From contig NZ_CP116805.1 of assembly GCF_028463845.1 (NCBI RefSeq), forward strand, positions 1,612,001-1,676,000: a stretch of 64,000 nt of DNA, read 5' to 3'. Below the pieces are notes generated by a model. It saw only the letters and a list, made by a program, of their open reading frames with translations, ran no database searches and was not told the DNA's origin. Positions 7,202-15,408 of this stretch are shown piece by piece (the stretch's first letter is position 1; every line of letters begins with the position of its first letter). Source of the DNA: Gimibacter soli. Its GTDB lineage: Bacteria; Pseudomonadota; Alphaproteobacteria; Sphingomonadales; Kordiimonadaceae. A program made the position numbers and the translations under genes.

Positions 7202-8830
7202 ATGTACGATCAGCTCGATCTTGAAAAACTAAGAGATCTCAGGGAAAGGATGGAGACCCTCCGGCCCCTCGCTGTCGACCCCAATCTAGGGCGTGACGCG
7301 GTTCAGGCCGCGGCCGCCCGCCTCGACCTGAGTGAGAGGCATGTTCGACGCTGTGTCACCGACCTCCGTAACAATCCGATCGCCGACAGCGTCGATCCGG
7401 CACGGCAGCAGGGCAGACCGCGCCAGCCGCGGCTACCGCGGCAAACCCGGATCATCCTCTATGCAAAAATCCAGTCCTTTCTGCTCGGGACGGCGGAATG
7501 GAAAAGCCGGAAGGCTCTGCATGCCGAGATCGAGGCGGCTTGCCTCGATACAAATACGCTGGTGCCGAGTTTGAGTACCGTGCGCCGAAAGGTCGCGGAG
7601 CTCTCCAAGATTTGCAAGGCTCGCGCCCGCCAGATCAAGGGCGAGGTACGCGACTATAAGCCGACCCCGCACCATCATGACGTCGCCTGGCCCCTCGACG
7701 AAGTGCAGATTGATCACACGCTTATGGACCTGATCGTCGACCTCGAAGAATTTGGGCTTGGTTTGAAACGGATCTGGTTGACCCTCGCGATCGATGTCGC
7801 GTCTCGCATGATTTATGGCTTCCATCTGGGGCTCAAGGCGCCGACCGCACGAACGGTCGGGCTCACAGTCATGATGGGGATGCTGCCCAAGCGACCGGTC
7901 GTCGAGGCAAGCGGTGTTTCCTGGGAGGAGGTTGTTGAGGCGATCGAGGTAGATCCCTGGCCGATCTTTGGCGTGCCTCAAGTGATCGCCACCGACAATG
8001 GCAAGGACTTCAGGAGCCGGGCGGCGCAGATGGCCTATGTCCAATTCGGCATCCGCGCGTCCTATCGGCCGGTCGGTGCCCCCCATTATGGCGGCCACAT
8101 CGAGCGTCTCATCGGCACCTTCATGAAGGCAGTACACGAACTGCCGGGCACCACGAGCTCTAGTCCGAAATGTCGAGGTTCCTATGACAGTGCCGGGAAG
8201 GCGTTCCTGACCCTCGAAGATGTCGAGCAATGGCTTGTCGCTAAGATCCTCGAGTATCACCTGACCCCGCACAAGGGTCTCGATGGCATCACTCCGCTTC
8301 AGAAGTTTCAGCATCTCGAAGCACAACGACCGCACCGCTTTCCGATGATTCCTGACGAAGTCGACATCCGCACGGCCTTCCTCCCGACAGAAAACAGAAT
8401 GGTCGGCAAGCAGGGGATCCGCTTCGCCAACCGCTACTATTATCACCCCGGCCTCGCGGAGCTGGTGGGGCGGCGGGTCGCGGTCAAATATCACCCCGCC
8501 AGGATCAACCAGCTCTATGTCTGCCTGAACGGCCTGAAGCCTACGTTCGAGGCGTTGCCGATCCGAAACGCCGGCCGGTGTCGGTACCTGGAGGCTCTGG
8601 TCGATCGCCTGCCGACGGCGGCAATGGCAGCGGAAACCAAGCGTCAGGCCGCGGTGGCGCGGCGCCTGATGGTGCAACGCAATGCCCTGGTTGAACGGGC
8701 CCGGGGACACCGCTTGCGGCGGACACCCGCCAAGGCGCTCGCGACACCCCAGGTTTCCCTGCGGACCCAGGCAGGTCGACCGGCCCCCAGCCAGCCGGCG
8801 CCATCGACGCGCCTGCGGAACAGGGGGTGA
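7202..8830 (+). CDS. tniA: TniA-like DDE transposase
   Basis: The 542-residue protein has N-terminal helix-turn-helix DNA-binding segments (about residues 30-60 and 85-135), then an rve-type integrase core. The catalytic triad can be read as D171 (EVQIDHT), D265 (ATDNGKD) and E301 (GGHIERL), with 35 residues between the last two (DD35E). A Mu-type C-terminal beta domain (about 400-460) and a basic tail follow. It catalyses DNA strand cutting and transfer. AAGGAA precedes ATG at 7202. The next gene begins 3 nt after the stop, consistent with one transcript. Confidence 0.93.
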   Translation: MYDQLDLEKLRDLRERMETLRPLAVDPNLGRDAVQAAAARLDLSERHVRRCVTDLRNNPIADSVDPARQQGRPRQPRLPRQTRIILYAKIQSFLLGTAEWKSRKALHAEIEAACLDTNTLVPSLSTVRRKVAELSKICKARARQIKGEVRDYKPTPHHHDVAWPLDEVQIDHTLMDLIVDLEEFGLGLKRIWLTLAIDVASRMIYGFHLGLKAPTARTVGLTVMMGMLPKRPVVEASGVSWEEVVEAIEVDPWPIFGVPQVIATDNGKDFRSRAAQMAYVQFGIRASYRPVGAPHYGGHIERLIGTFMKAVHELPGTTSSSPKCRGSYDSAGKAFLTLEDVEQWLVAKILEYHLTPHKGLDGITPLQKFQHLEAQRPHRFPMIPDEVDIRTAFLPTENRMVGKQGIRFANRYYYHPGLAELVGRRVAVKYHPARINQLYVCLNGLKPTFEALPIRNAGRCRYLEALVDRLPTAAMAAETKRQAAVARRLMVQRNALVERARGHRLRRTPAKALATPQVSLRTQAGRPAPSQPAPSTRLRNRG

Positions 8831-8833
8831 GTC

Positions 8834-9937
8834 ATGGTCCGGTTGAACGAAGCTGTTGGCAATAGCGTTCCGCAGACACTGCCAAATGGCGTCTGGAAGC
8901 CGAATACCGCGCGCCCTCGGCAGCAGGTTTCCGGGGGCAGCCAGAAGCGCCGGTCGGATGGCCGGCGAGGAGCTGAGCGGGAAGCGACGACGAGGCCTGT
9001 GAGTGAAGAGGCGACGGCGCCAGATATCGACAGCGCGACAGCCCCCGATCGGACTCACCTCATCAATGATGCCGTCCGTCAAATGGTCGACATGCCGCTA
9101 AAGCGACGCCTTGACTATGTGTTTTCGCCGCATTGGTACAATCTTGACTATGCTGTCGCGCTAGAAGAACGGTTCGACGAACTTAGAGAGGAGGCGAGGC
9201 TTTCGAGAGAGGCAATCGGCATGCGGATAGTGTCCCCAAGCGGCATGGCCAAATCCTTGATCATGCGACACTATTGTGACAAACACCGGCCCTATCAGGA
9301 TAAAAAGGCGCGCGTCACCATCACCCCGGCGCTTTTCATGGAGATCGCGCCAGGGCACTCCGGCGTTACTGATGTGATGAGCATGATTTATCAGGCCCTG
9401 AAGGCCCCGTATCAGAGCGGTTCGTTTGATCGAAGAAAGGTCCGGTGCATCGCGGATCTCGAGGAATTGAACATCCAAATCCTCATGGTCGATGAAATCA
9501 ATATCATTACGAATCTGCCGGATGACATCGCGATAAAAATTCTCAATATGCTTAAGTGGCTGAACAACTCATTGGGTATACCGTTGGTGCTTGGCTCGAC
9601 ACCGGGCAAAAGTGAACTATTTAAAGCCGACCATCAATATGCCCGCCGTTTCCGGCCCTACCATCTCGCCAAGTGGCAGCTGGACGACGCCTACGCACGT
9701 GCGGTCAGTACGATCATGGCCTATATGCCGCTCGCCGAGCCACCAGAGGCAGCGATTTTTGAGGATGAGGGCCTCTCCTACCTCCTGCGTATAACCGACT
9801 ACGAAACGTCATCGCTCGTCCGTCTGATCAAGTTCGCCACGCGTATGATCATGAAAGAAGACGGCGACAGATTGAGCCTCGATGCGTTGAGGCTGGCGGC
9901 GGCAACCTATGGCTATTCTCTCCATTCTGAGGACTAA
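8834..9937 (+). CDS. tniB: TniB/TnsC-like AAA ATPase, transposition regulator
   Basis: The 367-residue protein matches TniB. A disordered basic leader (about 1-75) precedes RRLDYVFSPHWYNL. A nucleotide-binding loop SPSGMAKS lies near residues 134-141, Walker B ILMVDEIN near 216-223, and LGSTPG plus RRFRPYHLAKW further on. TniB forms an ATP-dependent filament that activates TniA and marks target DNA. The P-loop has Ala where the invariant Gly of GK(S/T) is expected, an unusual change. The coding region overlaps the start of tniQ by 29 nt, suggesting translational coupling. Confidence 0.88.
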   Translation: MVRLNEAVGNSVPQTLPNGVWKPNTARPRQQVSGGSQKRRSDGRRGAEREATTRPVSEEATAPDIDSATAPDRTHLINDAVRQMVDMPLKRRLDYVFSPHWYNLDYAVALEERFDELREEARLSREAIGMRIVSPSGMAKSLIMRHYCDKHRPYQDKKARVTITPALFMEIAPGHSGVTDVMSMIYQALKAPYQSGSFDRRKVRCIADLEELNIQILMVDEINIITNLPDDIAIKILNMLKWLNNSLGIPLVLGSTPGKSELFKADHQYARRFRPYHLAKWQLDDAYARAVSTIMAYMPLAEPPEAAIFEDEGLSYLLRITDYETSSLVRLIKFATRMIMKEDGDRLSLDALRLAAATYGYSLHSED

Positions 9938-10946
9938 ACGCCTGCCTTTCCATCCCTGGCCGTGTCCGGATGAGACCGTGTCCAGTTGGTTGTCGCGGTT
10001 GGCCGGTATCTATGGTTATGAAAAAATCTTGGCCTTTCTTGACGACCCCTATCTCCGCTTTGAAGGCTTGGCCGCCCCGTACGATCTTGATCGACCGCTG
10101 CCACGCCTCCTTGAATACCGCTTGGCGCGCCTCGTCGGGATGCCATCGCGGCTGTTGCGGCAGCTGGCACTCGACGGGGATGGCTGGGTGACGGCAACGG
10201 GGTGCACCGCTGCCTGTCCCTTGTGTTGGCTCGACGATCTGGTAACCGGCCAGCCGCCGCGTCGGCGCCGCCGCTGGATGCGGGCGACCGCCTGGTGTTG
10301 TCCGCGACACCGTTTTCCCTATCTCGACCTCGGGAGCGTGCCGGCAGGTGAAGCCGAATGCCGGCTGCACCTCGAGCCCCTGATGTTCCGGGGGGCGATC
10401 GCCGCCGCCCATATATCGGCGCCGGTGGCTGCCTTGCTGCGTTTTGAGGCTTTTCTGGCGGCGCCCAACGCGCCAGTTTCGCTCGATCTGGTGTGTGGAC
10501 TGCTCGACCGGGTCGGGCGGGTCCTGTTCCAGTCAACGGGGCAGCGCCGGTGGCAGGCGCGACTATGGCTCTATCGGTTCGAAGCACGCGGAGCGCTGCC
10601 GTGGGAACTGCTTTTCGGTTCGGACGACGGGCACGATCCGGCCGGAGTTCAGCCAAGCTGCCCTCAGCCGCCGGGCTATCTGGCCGAGCCGGCGATCGGC
10701 AAGCGGCGGCAGATGGCCTATGCCCTGCTTGACCTGCTGGCGCGCCAGTATCGGGATGGCCTCGGGGCGGTCTCGTGGGTCACGCCCCGCTTGCGCAGCG
10801 GACTGGCCGGGATGGCAACCAAGGCCGCGACGGCGACCGCGGTGGCGGCGCTCTCGGCCTTTGCTGCACGGGTCATGCCGAGCAGTCGCTTCGATCCGGT
10901 CTATCGTCCCGTGCCGGCGAAGGGAGGCCAAACAGATGACGGGTGA
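9909..10946 (+). CDS. tniQ: TniQ-family target-selection protein
   Basis: The 345-residue protein opens with the TniQ signature (PFHPWPCPDETVSSWLSRLAG, about residues 13-33). A zinc-finger-like set follows: CPLCW near 100 and WCCPRHRFPYL near 128. TniQ/TnsD proteins direct transposition to chosen target sites. ATG at 9909 lies inside the end of tniB. The last 74 nt overlap the 3' end of the recombinase gene on the other strand, so the two genes converge and share sequence. The C-terminal half is Arg/Ala-rich and less conserved. Confidence 0.88.
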   Translation: MAILSILRTKRLPFHPWPCPDETVSSWLSRLAGIYGYEKILAFLDDPYLRFEGLAAPYDLDRPLPRLLEYRLARLVGMPSRLLRQLALDGDGWVTATGCTAACPLCWLDDLVTGQPPRRRRRWMRATAWCCPRHRFPYLDLGSVPAGEAECRLHLEPLMFRGAIAAAHISAPVAALLRFEAFLAAPNAPVSLDLVCGLLDRVGRVLFQSTGQRRWQARLWLYRFEARGALPWELLFGSDDGHDPAGVQPSCPQPPGYLAEPAIGKRRQMAYALLDLLARQYRDGLGAVSWVTPRLRSGLAGMATKAATATAVAALSAFAARVMPSSRFDPVYRPVPAKGGQTDDG

Positions 10947-11946
10947 GTGTCCGGCGGCCGCGACCGCGCATATAGGTGACCGCCTGGGCGGCGCTCTTGA
11001 GACGGGTCTGTTCCATCAGGCTATGGAGGCCGATCCCGGCGTCGGCGGCGGCGCTGGCGAGGCCGGCCCGCAAGCTGTGGCCGCTATAGGTGGTGGGGTC
11101 CTGGCCGAGGCGCTGGACGGCGGCCTTGACGATGCGGCCCGCGGCGCGCGGCGCCAGGGGCTGGTAACGGTGGCTGCCGCTACGGTGGATCTGGCAGAAG
11201 AGCGGACCGGCGCGGTCGCCGCGCTCGGCGAGCCAGGCCTTGAGGGCGCGCACCGGGCAGACGGCCGGGTCGGGATGGCGGCTGACGGGGACCTTGGCGC
11301 CACGACCCGCCGGGTCGCCCTTGCCCTGGCGGATGGTGACGGTCAGGCCGTCCGGCGTGAAGCTGATGTCAGCCAGCGTCAGGGCGGTGATCTCGGCGCG
11401 GCGCAGCGCGGCGGCGAAGCCGAGGAACAGGACGGCCCGGTCGCGCCGCTCGATGCGGCTCGGGCCGAACAGACGGCCGAGCCGGCGGAGGTCGTCGAGG
11501 CTGACGGGGGTGGCTTGGCGGGCTGGGGCCAGGCCTTTCTCGCGCGCCGCCCCCCGCATCACCAGACGGATCGCCTCGTGGCGGGTGTCGAGGCGGACGC
11601 CCGCCAGTCGGTGGGCGACGCTGATCGCGGCCAGCCGGGCCTGGAGGGTGGTCGGGCGGACCTTGAGCGACAGGGTGGCGAGATAGAGGGCCACTGTCCC
11701 GGGGTCACCGGACAGCGGGGCGACGCCGACGCCGCGACACCAGGCCTCATACTGGGTCCAGGCGGTCTTATAGGCGCGACGGGTATGGTCGGCATGCGCC
11801 ATGCGCGCCAGCGCCGCGGCGCGGTCATAGACGGCGTCGAGGTCGCGCTGGAGCGCCTCGCGGACCGGCAGCCAGCCGAGGAGGCGGGCGGCGGCATCGG
11901 TGGCCGCGAGTGCCGGGCGCGGAATGGGGTCTGTCGGACGTGCCAT
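10873..11946 (-). CDS. Tyrosine recombinase / site-specific integrase
   Basis: The 357-residue protein has a SAM-like core-binding domain (about 50-135; HTRRAYKTAWTQYEAWC) and a catalytic domain with R182 (ALRRAEITAL), K209 (QGKGD), H290 and R293 (GHSLRAG) and nucleophile Y325 (AVTYMRG). The second conserved His before Tyr (usually THKS or GHKS) is replaced by Leu316, a change that may lower activity. Next to tniABQ it probably resolves cointegrates, the job done by the serine resolvase TniR in Tn402 relatives. It is convergent with tniQ and divergent from the gene at 12054. Confidence 0.88.
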   Translation of the reverse strand: MARPTDPIPRPALAATDAAARLLGWLPVREALQRDLDAVYDRAAALARMAHADHTRRAYKTAWTQYEAWCRGVGVAPLSGDPGTVALYLATLSLKVRPTTLQARLAAISVAHRLAGVRLDTRHEAIRLVMRGAAREKGLAPARQATPVSLDDLRRLGRLFGPSRIERRDRAVLFLGFAAALRRAEITALTLADISFTPDGLTVTIRQGKGDPAGRGAKVPVSRHPDPAVCPVRALKAWLAERGDRAGPLFCQIHRSGSHRYQPLAPRAAGRIVKAAVQRLGQDPTTYSGHSLRAGLASAAADAGIGLHSLMEQTRLKSAAQAVTYMRGRGRRTLTRHLFGLPSPARDDRPDRSDCSA

Positions 11947-12053
11947 GGCCAGTTTCTCCGGGGTCCAAAGGCGCAGTCTAGCAGAAGTTGGCCCCGGACG
12001 ACAGGAACCCTGCTGTCACCGATCGGCGCGGCCCGGGGAAGAAGGAGCAGGCG

Positions 12054-12455
12054 ATGACGCATTTCCGTCTTGAGGACCGCGCGATCACGATCGGCCGGGG
12101 ACACCGGGTCCGGTCCTTTTCGCTGGTACATCTGCAGGTCAGCAACCCCTTGCGCGGCTTCGACCGGCCCGCGCTCGCCGCCCATATGGCGCCGTATCTG
12201 GGGGCTGACCAGGGGGCGCCTATCCTGCAGCGCGCCGCCCGCTGGGTCGCCGGGGAGGGGAGCGAACGCCCCGCCCGCCTGGTCCATGACCTGGTGGCGG
12301 CGGGACAGGGCTATGGCCTGGCGGGCCAGTCAAACCTTGCCTGGATCCTGTGGCAGGCGGCGGCCCTGATCCTGATCGAGGCCGGGGTCGACCATCCGAA
12401 CGAGTTGCTGGTTCGGGGCGACGGCGCGGGGCCGGCCGGGGACACGGCCCGATAG
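12054..12455 (+). CDS. Hypothetical protein of the tni module (133 aa)
   Basis: The 133-residue protein shows no known domain. The N-terminal third is beta-rich (FRLEDRAITIGRGHRVRSFSL) and a hydrophobic helix (NLAWILWQAAALILIEAG) lies near residues 95-112. The start is ATG at 12054 with GAAGGAG upstream; a longer in-frame start at 11988 lacks a ribosome site. It is divergent from the recombinase with a 107-bp gap, and its GC-rich codon use matches tniABQ. It may be a recombinase accessory or regulator, but no motif shows this. Confidence 0.6.
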   Translation: MTHFRLEDRAITIGRGHRVRSFSLVHLQVSNPLRGFDRPALAAHMAPYLGADQGAPILQRAARWVAGEGSERPARLVHDLVAAGQGYGLAGQSNLAWILWQAAALILIEAGVDHPNELLVRGDGAGPAGDTAR

Positions 12456-12516
12456 CCCCATCCCTCCCAACCTTGCGCCGGGCCTGCGCGCCGGCGGGGC
12501 GGCCCTCACAAGCCCC

Positions 12517-12547
12517 TGCATCCTAACAGGGCGGCTGTTAGGATGCA
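12517..12547. repeat. Perfect 13-bp inverted repeat, candidate recombination site
   Basis: TGCATCCTAACAG and CTGTTAGGATGCA are perfect inverted copies around the 5-bp spacer GGCGG. Arms of 11-13 bp around a short spacer are the layout of tyrosine-recombinase core sites. A strong terminator hairpin after the 133-aa gene is the alternative, but no T-run follows. Confidence 0.6.
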
Positions 12548-12722
12548 GAATGGCCGTTAGTCTGTTGGCATTCCGTCTTTTCTTCTCTCGCGATCCGATG
12601 GCGGCCGACCGGTCGGGGGCGGCACTTTTCTGGCGCGCGGCGAGGGGTGCTGGCGGCGCGGAATCGGGCGCTCTGCGGCGCCGTCATCCCCGGATTTCGG
12701 GGCGCAACGGCCTGGCTGGGGG

Positions 12723-12743
12723 CCGATAAGTGATAGTTATCGG
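12723..12743. repeat. 7-bp inverted repeat at the GC-to-AT composition boundary
   Basis: CCGATAA and TTATCGG flank the 7-bp spacer GTGATAG. It lies where the GC-rich transposition block gives way to lower-GC cargo. The rest of 12456-12879 holds no gene that I can support. Confidence 0.45.
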
Positions 12744-12879
12744 GCACCAGAGTTCGGGAAATGTTCCAAGGGCGAATTACATCTTATTGGGGAAGGATTG
12801 CGGAATAGCCCTCTTGACCGATGAATATTCTTGGTTGAAATGTGTCAATTAATAGAGGGGTTGATTACTGGGGAAGAGC

Positions 12880-14946
12880 GTGAGTCAGCATAAGAACAGT
12901 TCGATTTATAGCTTGGCGTTGGTTGCGGATGCGATGGCCAACTCAGGTGACTATATTTCTGGATTTGTTGAGCTTTTGTCCGATTACGCAAATGATCATG
13001 CGGAAAAATATTTCGAAGCCGCATCGGTCCGATCATACTTTGATGCCGAACTAGGGATAGAAATTTCAGAAGAAATAGCAACATTTCTCATATCGCGTTT
13101 AGTGAAAGCCGGGATGCTCTCCACTACAAGAATTGGGGGGGGCGGGACTGTTAGTTATAAATGGGTGGGGCGCGCTAAAAATACCAGCCTCGATGCCATT
13201 CAGGGAGAACTTGAAGGTGAAATTTCGAGGCTTTTGAAGGCGTTCATGTCTTTTGTCGAGCGCAACTTCGCCGAATTTAGCATGCCAGACGAAGACCGGG
13301 CACTTGAGGGGTTGACCAAAGTCCTAGCATCGATTGGTAGCCAGGTTGAGGTCGGTGAAGCTAACTCTGGATCGCTTGAAGAAGACAGCGATCCTGAATC
13401 GCAACGACTGACATACCTTGCTGGGAGATTTATTGCCGATCTAGCCGATGCCAATCTAGAACTATTCGAGTTTTCGATAAAATTGACCGGTGCCGCAATG
13501 CTCGCCGAGGCTCTGGCTGATATGCGAAATCCCGGTGCTCGCCATTCATCACTGGCAGGTCGCACGTTTATATTAGATGCCCCGGTGGTGATTGATGCCC
13601 TTGGTTTGGCTGGGCATCTAGAGAAAGAAAACAGCAAATTTGTTCTTGATAGGCTGAGGGCATTGAAAGCCACAGTTGGTGTTTTAGAGCACTCTGTCGA
13701 CGAAATCGCCGAGATTCTAAAAATGGTACTTTCGGCTCAATCCTTTGAACGCAGGGGATCAATAGGCAATGCACTGCGTACTGGGCAGGTCCGTGAACCT
13801 GAATTGCGTGCAGTGCAGATGGATCCTGAAGCCGCAATCAAAGATTTAGGAATTTCGATATTCAAGACGGAGAACGTTACGCCTAATTCCGTTAAGTATT
13901 TTGACGAGAGCCATGAAAACGAATTGATGAACGACCTGCTCGGCGGCGGCGGGTGGTCCAATCCGGTAGCGGCAGAGCGCGATAGCAGGTCAGTCGCCTA
14001 TGTAATGCGCCGGCGTATGGGCAAACGAGTCGTCGATGCTCTGGAAGCTACATATCTTTTCATTACGAATAACGTGACCCTCCGAAACAGAACTCACAGA
14101 TTTTGTACTAGCTCGGGGTTGTTTAGCGACCGGCATGCTGGGCCCATTATCATGAGACGTAGAATGGCAACGCTCTTATGGCTAAATGATGGAAATGCAA
14201 CAATTAAAGAACTGTCACGACGCCAAATCCTTCTAAACTGTGACCGTGTCGTTCGAGCTTCTCCTGCATTGATTCAGAAGATGCAGTATTGGCTGAAAAA
14301 CTTAAATGGCGGCAAGGCTGATCACTTCGCGGCGTTGCTTTTGAAGCCTCGTTCAGCTCAGGTAATGTCGGATCTTACTCTGAATGATGCATCGATCGTT
14401 ACCAGCGGCAATGCCGAAGAGCTACTCGCCGCTATGGAAGCCGAATTGGAAAAAAAATATGAGGAAAGCGCCGCAGACAAGATGTTGCAGCAGAGTTTAG
14501 TGCATGGCGCTATTGTCTCAGATCTTGTGAAAGGACAGGAGGAGCTCAAGGGGAGCAATTTGAGTCTTGAAAGAGAAGTCCTGACAGCTAAAGAGTCTGC
14601 CACTGCTGAAAACAAAATGAGGAAGGCGACAGCACTACGTTCGGCAAATATTGTGTATTCATCCTCTGTGAGAAAGTTCGATGCATTTATGAAATTATCG
14701 GCATTAATGTTTGTTTTTATTTCTGTTCTGCCGGTGTATTTTGCTTTTTTGAACGTGTGGTACGCAATTATAAGTGCATTGATATCACTTTTTACTATTC
14801 GCTTTTCCTATGATGCAATCAGGAAATATTTCATGGAGCATGCATTGTCGAATGCAAAGAAGCACTTATCCACTATTGGTGCGGGTGAGTTTAATGTGGA
14901 ACTGAAAATTGATAGTGGCACTCAAAAACTTGAGTGGAGGAAGTGA
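12880..14946 (+). CDS. Membrane-anchored PIN-like domain protein, putative defence effector
   Basis: The 688-residue protein is not a named family to me. Residues about 1-95 look like a winged-helix region (IATFLISRLVKAGML then a beta turn GGGGTVSYKW). Residues about 225-405 fit a PIN-type nuclease: D233 in FILDAPVVID, E275 in HSVDEIAEIL, D368 in AERDSRSVAYVMRRR and ITNN (396-398), where PIN proteins have TxD. A coiled coil (about 535-600) precedes two membrane helices (about 606-645) and a cytoplasmic tail. GTG at 12880 follows GGGGAAG. GC content is lower than in the tni genes. PIN assignment is inferred; RNA cleavage at the membrane is a hypothesis. Confidence 0.65.
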   Translation: MSQHKNSSIYSLALVADAMANSGDYISGFVELLSDYANDHAEKYFEAASVRSYFDAELGIEISEEIATFLISRLVKAGMLSTTRIGGGGTVSYKWVGRAKNTSLDAIQGELEGEISRLLKAFMSFVERNFAEFSMPDEDRALEGLTKVLASIGSQVEVGEANSGSLEEDSDPESQRLTYLAGRFIADLADANLELFEFSIKLTGAAMLAEALADMRNPGARHSSLAGRTFILDAPVVIDALGLAGHLEKENSKFVLDRLRALKATVGVLEHSVDEIAEILKMVLSAQSFERRGSIGNALRTGQVREPELRAVQMDPEAAIKDLGISIFKTENVTPNSVKYFDESHENELMNDLLGGGGWSNPVAAERDSRSVAYVMRRRMGKRVVDALEATYLFITNNVTLRNRTHRFCTSSGLFSDRHAGPIIMRRRMATLLWLNDGNATIKELSRRQILLNCDRVVRASPALIQKMQYWLKNLNGGKADHFAALLLKPRSAQVMSDLTLNDASIVTSGNAEELLAAMEAELEKKYEESAADKMLQQSLVHGAIVSDLVKGQEELKGSNLSLEREVLTAKESATAENKMRKATALRSANIVYSSSVRKFDAFMKLSALMFVFISVLPVYFAFLNVWYAIISALISLFTIRFSYDAIRKYFMEHALSNAKKHLSTIGAGEFNVELKIDSGTQKLEWRK

Positions 14947-15408
14947 TAGTGGAAGCCTAACCGCAAAGCCGAAATTGTTTGCTGGGAGGCACAACTGCAA
15001 TCACTGGATATCAAGACAGCGTGCTCATCCAGTTGAGGTTGGCAGGGATACTCCGAGAGTATTCTTGAGCGCGGATACTAACTCATTTTGTGAAAATTTC
15101 AGCGAGTGTAGACCATGGTTTCAAGTGCGTAGATTAGCTTCTATCGAACACACCTTATGGCGGAAGTTGGTCTGCTAATTGAGTTTTCGATAGGGCCATG
15201 TCGGGGTGACTGAGATCAAAGCTTTAAAGCGTATGCCTAAAGTGTCACGAGGCTATAATGAATCAACTGGAGTTGGAGGCATCGAACCGGAGAGGCGTTT
15301 CATTATGTATCGCGGATTGGAGCGTTACAGCAATTCTGAAGGCGTACAGTTGCTAACGCTTTATGGCCTGATTGAGGCCATCCTGGTGGGAATAAGTTCT
15401 TTCTAATC
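14947..15408. other. Gap between PIN-like and NACHT genes; weak 66-codon frame
   Basis: No firm gene. A 66-codon frame at 15206-15406 ends 2 nt before the NACHT gene start, but it has no clear ribosome site and no recognisable motif. It could be a leader frame or leftover sequence. Confidence 0.4.

Larger units (their letters stand above)
7202..12455. mobile_element. TniA/TniB/TniQ transposition module with tyrosine recombinase; ends unresolved
   Basis: Three collinear genes encode a DDE transposase, an AAA regulator and a TniQ target-selection protein, the core set of Tn5053/Tn402 and Tn7-like elements. A convergent tyrosine recombinase and a divergent unknown gene complete the GC-rich block. 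The lower-GC genes from 12880 to about 20000 are probably cargo. I found no certain terminal inverted repeats or target-site duplication, so the true limits are open. Confidence 0.8.

Noticed and set aside
10444-12057. 537-codon plus-strand frame over tniQ and the integrase
   Set aside because: Gly/Ala/Arg-rich shadow of the GC-rich integrase gene; the minus-strand recombinase has clear catalytic motifs.
12517-12547. Integron attC-like site
   Set aside because: The arms contain CCTAAC and GTTAGG but do not fit the RYYYAAC/GTTRRRY core, and the nearby recombinase lacks IntI features that I can identify.
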